Assembly: GCA_046349915.1 (NCBI GenBank)
Contig: JAXMBL010000004.1
Coordinates: 682,001 to 746,000 of the forward strand
Source: CAIXSC01 sp046349915
GTDB taxonomy: Bacteria; Planctomycetota; Planctomycetia; Pirellulales; Pirellulaceae
Reading direction: 5' to 3'
Length of the DNA: 64,000 nucleotides
The translations under genes and the position numbers were made by a program. Positions 60,264 to 64,000 of this stretch are shown here, piece after piece. Each line of letters opens with the position of its first letter. Positions within the stretch are counted from its first letter, which is position 1. Under the pieces are notes generated by a model. That model saw only the letters and a program-made list of their open reading frames with translations, was not told the origin of the DNA and did no database searches.

Positions 60264-63200
60264 CTACGCCGCCCAGTCCCTGCACAGCAACTCCGCTTGC
60301 TGCAGAACAGTTTGCGTTGCCTTTTCCTGCTTGTCCGGCGGATAGCCGTGCTTCTTCAGGATCTTTTTCACCATCACACGGAGTTTTGCTTTGACGCTGT
60401 CTTTCACGGTCCAGTCGATTGTCACGTTGCGGCGGACGGTGTCGACGAGTTCACGGGCAATGGTGCAAAGCGCCTTGTCGCCAAGAACCGCTACTGCGCT
60501 GTCGTTTACCTCAAGTGCTTCATAGAACGCTTCTTCGTCCTCGTTGAGCCCCAGCGTTTCACCGCGTTGGCGGGCTTGCCGCATTTCCTTGGCGATTTCG
60601 ACGAGTTCATTGATGACCTCTGCCGCATCGATGGAGCGGTTCTGATACTTCTTAATTGTCTTCTCCAGCATTTCGGCGAAAGACCGAGATTGCACCAGAT
60701 TCTTTCGCGAGCGTGACTTGATCTCGTCGCTCAAGAGTTTTCGCAGTACCTCCAGCGCAAGATTGCGGTGGGGCATGTCCCGCACCTCGGCAAGGAATTC
60801 ATCGGAAAGAATCGAAATATCCGGCCGATCCATTCCTGCGGCCGCAAAGATGTCGATTACCCCCTCCGAAGCCACCGACCGCGAAATGATTTGCCGGACT
60901 GCCGCGTCGAGGTCTTCTTTGGTGGGGCCGGTCCCGTCGCCCCCGCTGCCCAACTTGGCGAACTGAGCCCGTAGACATTGGAAGAACGCGACTTCCTCGC
61001 GCAATTTCATCGCATCGTCGTGCGTTGCCACCAGTGCAAACGCTTTGGAAAGCTCCGTTACCGCTTGCACGAATCGTTGCTGGCCGTTTTCCTGCTGCAG
61101 GACGAAATCCATGGCCTCCGGAATCACGGCAACCTTTTGGGATGCTGTTCCCGTGAAGAATTTCGAATAGTCGTAGCCATGCAATATGCCTTGAACGATT
61201 TCGTATTTCTCCAACAGCACTTCAATCGCTTGATCGATGGGAATGCCGGTATCTTCTTGATCGGCTTGCGTGTACTGGGCTAGCGCCTTTTTGAGTTCTG
61301 CAGCAAGGCCGAGATAATCGACAACCAATCCGCCAGGCTTATTCTTGAATACCCGGTTCACGCGAGCGATCGCCTGCATCAGGTTGTGGCCGCTCATCGG
61401 CTTGTCGACGTACATTGTGTTCATGCAAGGCGCGTCGAAGCCTGTCAGCCACATATCGCGAACAATCACGAGTTTCAGCGGATCGTCAGCCTTTTTGAAC
61501 CGCTTGGCCATTTCCTCGCGGCCGCGCTTGGGGCGGATGTGCTTTTGCCAGTCGAGCGGGTCACTGGCTTGCCCCGTCATTACCACTTTGAGCGTGCCTT
61601 CTTCGTCCTTTTCGCTGTGCCAGTCGGGTCGCAACGCGACCAGTTCTTTGTACAGTTCCGCGCAAATGCGGCGACTCATGCAAACGATCATCGCCTTGCC
61701 GTCCATCGTGGCGAGACGCTCTTCCCAGTGTTTTACGATGTCCTGGGCGATGAGCTTAATTCGCTTTTCGCTGCCGACGAGCGCTTCGAGCGCCGCCCAC
61801 TTGGTCTTCAGTTTCTCTTTGGACGACTGCTCTTCGCCTTCCGTCACCTCCTCAAACTCTTCATCGATCTTCGGCCGTTCGGAGTCCGTCAATTCCAGCT
61901 TCGCCAGTCGGCCTTCGTAGTAGATTTTGACCGTGGCCCCGTCTTCAACCGCCCGGCTGATGTCGTACACGTCGATGTAGTCGCCGAAAACTGCTTTCGT
62001 GTTTTTGTCGCCGAGTTCAATCGGCGTACCTGTGAATCCCAAATACGACGCATTCGGCAGGGCATCGCGCAGATGCTTGCTGAAGCCGTAGCTGATCTCA
62101 CCGGTCTTCTTCGCTTTGGCGTAGTGTCCGTACTGGCTTCGATGGGCCTCATCGGCCAGCACGACGATGTTTCTCCGGTCCGAAAGCTGCGGATACGACG
62201 CACCAGGGTCGGGAGCGAATTTCTGCAGCGTGGTGAAGATTACGCCTCCCGACGCAACCTTGAGTAGTTCGCGAACTCCGTCGCGGTCGTCCGCCTGTAC
62301 GGGCTTCTGCCGGAGCAGCTCGTGGCAACCGGAGAATGTACCGAAGAGTTGATCGTCCAAGTCGTTTCGATCCGTGATGACCACTAGGGTCGGGTTTTGC
62401 ATTTTCGGATGGCGGACGACTTTCCCTGCGTAGAAAGCCATCGTGAGGCTCTTGCCGCTTCCTTGCGTATGCCAGACGACACCAACTTTGCGGTCTCCCT
62501 TGGGAGAAATCGCCTTCAGGGTGCAATCAACCGCCTTGTTCACTGCGTGGAACTGATGATACCCGGCCATCTTCTTAATGATCGTGCCGCCATCAACTTC
62601 AAACACGACGAAGTGCTGAACTAGGTCGAGAAATCGCGACTTCTCAAAGACGCCTTGGATCAGAACATCCAACTCCGGCCGCCCCTTGGAAGCGATTTCG
62701 CGACCATCGGTCGTTCGCCAGGGCATGAACCGATCCCAGCCGCCGGTGAGCGTGCCGATGCGGGCGGTGATGCCATCGCTGGCCACCAGACAGACGTTGT
62801 ACGTCATCAACGTCGGCAATTGCAGCTTGTATGTTTGTAGCTGATCGAATGCTTTCTTCGTCGTGGCGTTCTCGTCAGCGGCGTTCTTGAGTTCGATCAC
62901 CACCAGCGGGAGTCCGTTGACGAACAGCACCACGTCGGGTCGTCGGTTGTGCTTGTCTTCAATGACGGTGTACTGATTAACCGCCAGCCAGTCGTTGTTG
63001 TCCTCGTTAGCGAAATCGACCAGCCAGACCTTCTCATGCACCGTCCGCCCGTCGGCCTGGAACTCGACGTCGATGCCATCGACGAGCATCTGATGAAATC
63101 GCCGATTGTTTTCGAGCAAGTTCGGCGTGTCGGTGCGGATCACACGTCGCAGTGCGTCCTCCTGAGCCTCTGTGGGAACCTTGGGATTAATTCTCGCAAT

Positions 63201-63365
63201 CGCATCACGCAGCCGCCCCACAAGCAGCACTTCACCGAACGATTCCCGTTCTGCGGCTGGCTCCTCGGGCGCAATCGATGGACCGTTCAGAACGGAGTAT
63301 CCCAGACCGTCCGTCCATTCCAGAACGGCTTCTTCAACGGTGGATTCGGTGAATTTGGTGGTCAT
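60264..63365 (-). CDS. hsdR: Type I restriction enzyme subunit R (HsdR)
   Basis: A 1033-residue motor-nuclease subunit. The N-terminal PD-(D/E)xK nuclease has D144 in RRPDVVLFVNG and E158-x-K160 in VVIELKN. The SF2 helicase core follows: Walker A QGSGKS (301-306), DEAH (405-408) in VVLADEAHRSQYG, GFTGTPIE (motif III), MWLTGFDAPCMNTMYVDKP and QAIARVNRVF (motif VI). The C-terminal helical region (about 800-1033) is of the HsdR DUF3387 type. The subunit translocates DNA and cuts it away from the recognition site when in complex with HsdM and HsdS; neither is in this window and both are expected upstream, beyond 64000. Confidence 0.96.
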   Translation of the reverse strand: MTTKFTESTVEEAVLEWTDGLGYSVLNGPSIAPEEPAAERESFGEVLLVGRLRDAIARINPKVPTEAQEDALRRVIRTDTPNLLENNRRFHQMLVDGIDVEFQADGRTVHEKVWLVDFANEDNNDWLAVNQYTVIEDKHNRRPDVVLFVNGLPLVVIELKNAADENATTKKAFDQLQTYKLQLPTLMTYNVCLVASDGITARIGTLTGGWDRFMPWRTTDGREIASKGRPELDVLIQGVFEKSRFLDLVQHFVVFEVDGGTIIKKMAGYHQFHAVNKAVDCTLKAISPKGDRKVGVVWHTQGSGKSLTMAFYAGKVVRHPKMQNPTLVVITDRNDLDDQLFGTFSGCHELLRQKPVQADDRDGVRELLKVASGGVIFTTLQKFAPDPGASYPQLSDRRNIVVLADEAHRSQYGHYAKAKKTGEISYGFSKHLRDALPNASYLGFTGTPIELGDKNTKAVFGDYIDVYDISRAVEDGATVKIYYEGRLAKLELTDSERPKIDEEFEEVTEGEEQSSKEKLKTKWAALEALVGSEKRIKLIAQDIVKHWEERLATMDGKAMIVCMSRRICAELYKELVALRPDWHSEKDEEGTLKVVMTGQASDPLDWQKHIRPKRGREEMAKRFKKADDPLKLVIVRDMWLTGFDAPCMNTMYVDKPMSGHNLMQAIARVNRVFKNKPGGLVVDYLGLAAELKKALAQYTQADQEDTGIPIDQAIEVLLEKYEIVQGILHGYDYSKFFTGTASQKVAVIPEAMDFVLQQENGQQRFVQAVTELSKAFALVATHDDAMKLREEVAFFQCLRAQFAKLGSGGDGTGPTKEDLDAAVRQIISRSVASEGVIDIFAAAGMDRPDISILSDEFLAEVRDMPHRNLALEVLRKLLSDEIKSRSRKNLVQSRSFAEMLEKTIKKYQNRSIDAAEVINELVEIAKEMRQARQRGETLGLNEDEEAFYEALEVNDSAVAVLGDKALCTIARELVDTVRRNVTIDWTVKDSVKAKLRVMVKKILKKHGYPPDKQEKATQTVLQQAELLCRDWAA

Positions 63366-63440
63366 GGGATTGAATGCTCTTCATTCTCTCATAGTTGATG
63401 TCATCGCGCCATATTCTGAAACTGTGGGCAAGGGATGCGG

Positions 63441-64000
63441 TCAATTCCTGTTGCCGCCAAGACTCGCGATGGCTGCACGGAGCACTTGAATACAAATTGC
63501 GGCCGTGTGTTCGTCGGGCGCGAACCGTGAACTCATCTGCTGGTACGGGTGAATGTAATTGCGAAAATCTCGAAGTGCGTGGCCAAACTTCTTTACGTCG
63601 ATCTTCAAGTAACCGAGTTCACAAGAAACATCGATCATTTGGGCCAGCGTCCATTCAGGAAACTGCTTGCTCTTCCCTGAACTGTCTTTCGGTGCCGATG
63701 CTGCTTGATTGAAAATTCTCGGATTGGCCAATGCCATGCCGAGCAGCAGGCCCTCCAACACGCTGCCCGACATAAAAATCGCCGAGAGGGGGCATTTAGC
63801 CTTGAGCGAGCGTACGGCTTCCTGAAACCGCGACTCCAGAATCGGAATGAGGCTGGCCTCGATCGGCACCTTGCCAATTGAAACTTCGCTGAAATCGCGA
63901 TTCAGGAACTGTTCTTCGGTGATTTCCGGTGCCGGTGCGGCCGCCTTCCCAAGCAAGCGTGCGATAATGTCTCGACACCGTTTTGCCGTCGCCTTGTCTT
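63441..64000 (-). CDS. HEPN-like protein, partial (5' end outside window)
   Basis: The 3' end is complete (stop at 63441) and the frame stays open to the window edge, so about 185 residues are visible. A helical region with LEGLLLGMALANP leads to WTLAQMIDVSCELGYLK and then RDFRNYIHPYQQM, a R-x(3)-R-N-x-x-H-like pattern seen in HEPN/DUF4145-type domains. HEPN proteins are often RNases in defence systems, but in other type I loci similar proteins have no proven role. It lies 75 bp upstream of hsdR on the same strand. Confidence 0.55.
   Translation of the reverse strand, partial: DKATAKRCRDIIARLLGKAAAPAPEITEEQFLNRDFSEVSIGKVPIEASLIPILESRFQEAVRSLKAKCPLSAIFMSGSVLEGLLLGMALANPRIFNQAASAPKDSSGKSKQFPEWTLAQMIDVSCELGYLKIDVKKFGHALRDFRNYIHPYQQMSSRFAPDEHTAAICIQVLRAAIASLGGNRN

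Noticed and set aside
58291..60285. Gabija (GajA) assignment for the OLD-family protein
   Set aside because: AAA and Toprim parts fit, but no UvrD-like GajB helicase lies beside it; the neighbour is hsdR.

Overview
The window looks like a planctomycete chromosome (Pirellulales/Gemmatales type) carrying an integrated mobile island at its right end. The planctomycete signature is strong: three DUF1501 proteins, three DUF1549/DUF1553 proteins with CxxCH-type cysteine motifs, a WD40 protein with the planctomycete cytochrome-C motif, a prepilin-like DUF1559 protein, a PPC-domain exoprotein and a 'mu-protocadherin'-style secreted protein. The class is an inference from gene families; no rRNA or other phylogenetic marker is present.

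Layout. 1-7370: a LuxR-type response regulator, two exported proteins, then a GH63/MGH1-like glucosidase followed closely by a GH13 alpha-amylase-like enzyme. 7923-17895: a compact same-strand set of DUF1501, PPC, DUF1549/1553, WD40/cytochrome and alpha/beta-hydrolase genes. 17911-29686: an accessory lipid-type cluster. It has a desaturase, a CDP-archaeol-synthase-like cytidylyltransferase, two rifampin-phosphotransferase-like dikinases, a UbiA-like membrane protein, a methyltransferase, a PlsC acyltransferase, and a fusion of a class III aminotransferase with a cyanobacterial-type acyl-ACP reductase. 29954-35910: a tightly overlapping nucleotide-sugar operon (Nudix/sugar dehydrogenase fusion, Gfo/Idh/MocA, GT2, epimerase, C-methyltransferase). 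35935-46891: minus-strand DUF1549/1553 and DUF1501 pairs, a membrane TPR protein and a double DUF3467 protein. 47379-48956: a small lipoprotein and a DUF1559 pseudopilin-like protein.

At 49329 a tRNA-Arg(ACG) gene is followed directly by a tyrosine recombinase. A minus-strand run of small genes follows (excisionase-like, zinc-finger, prim-pol, small membrane proteins, winged-helix, TraD/VirD4-like ATPase), ending at an intrinsic terminator next to the integrase. The right part carries defence-type cargo: a LysR-like regulator, an OLD-family AAA+Toprim nuclease, HsdR of a type I restriction system and a HEPN-like protein cut by the window end. No second att copy was seen, so the island probably continues past 64000.

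Two families of structured repeats punctuate the chromosomal part. One is a 24-nt palindrome found at 10 places, often in tandem with a 33-bp period, whose centre supplies the stop codons of two convergent genes. The other is a 127-129 bp element in two copies, bounded by hairpins that show compensatory base changes. The most novel-looking region is the lipid-type cluster at 17.9-29.7 kb.
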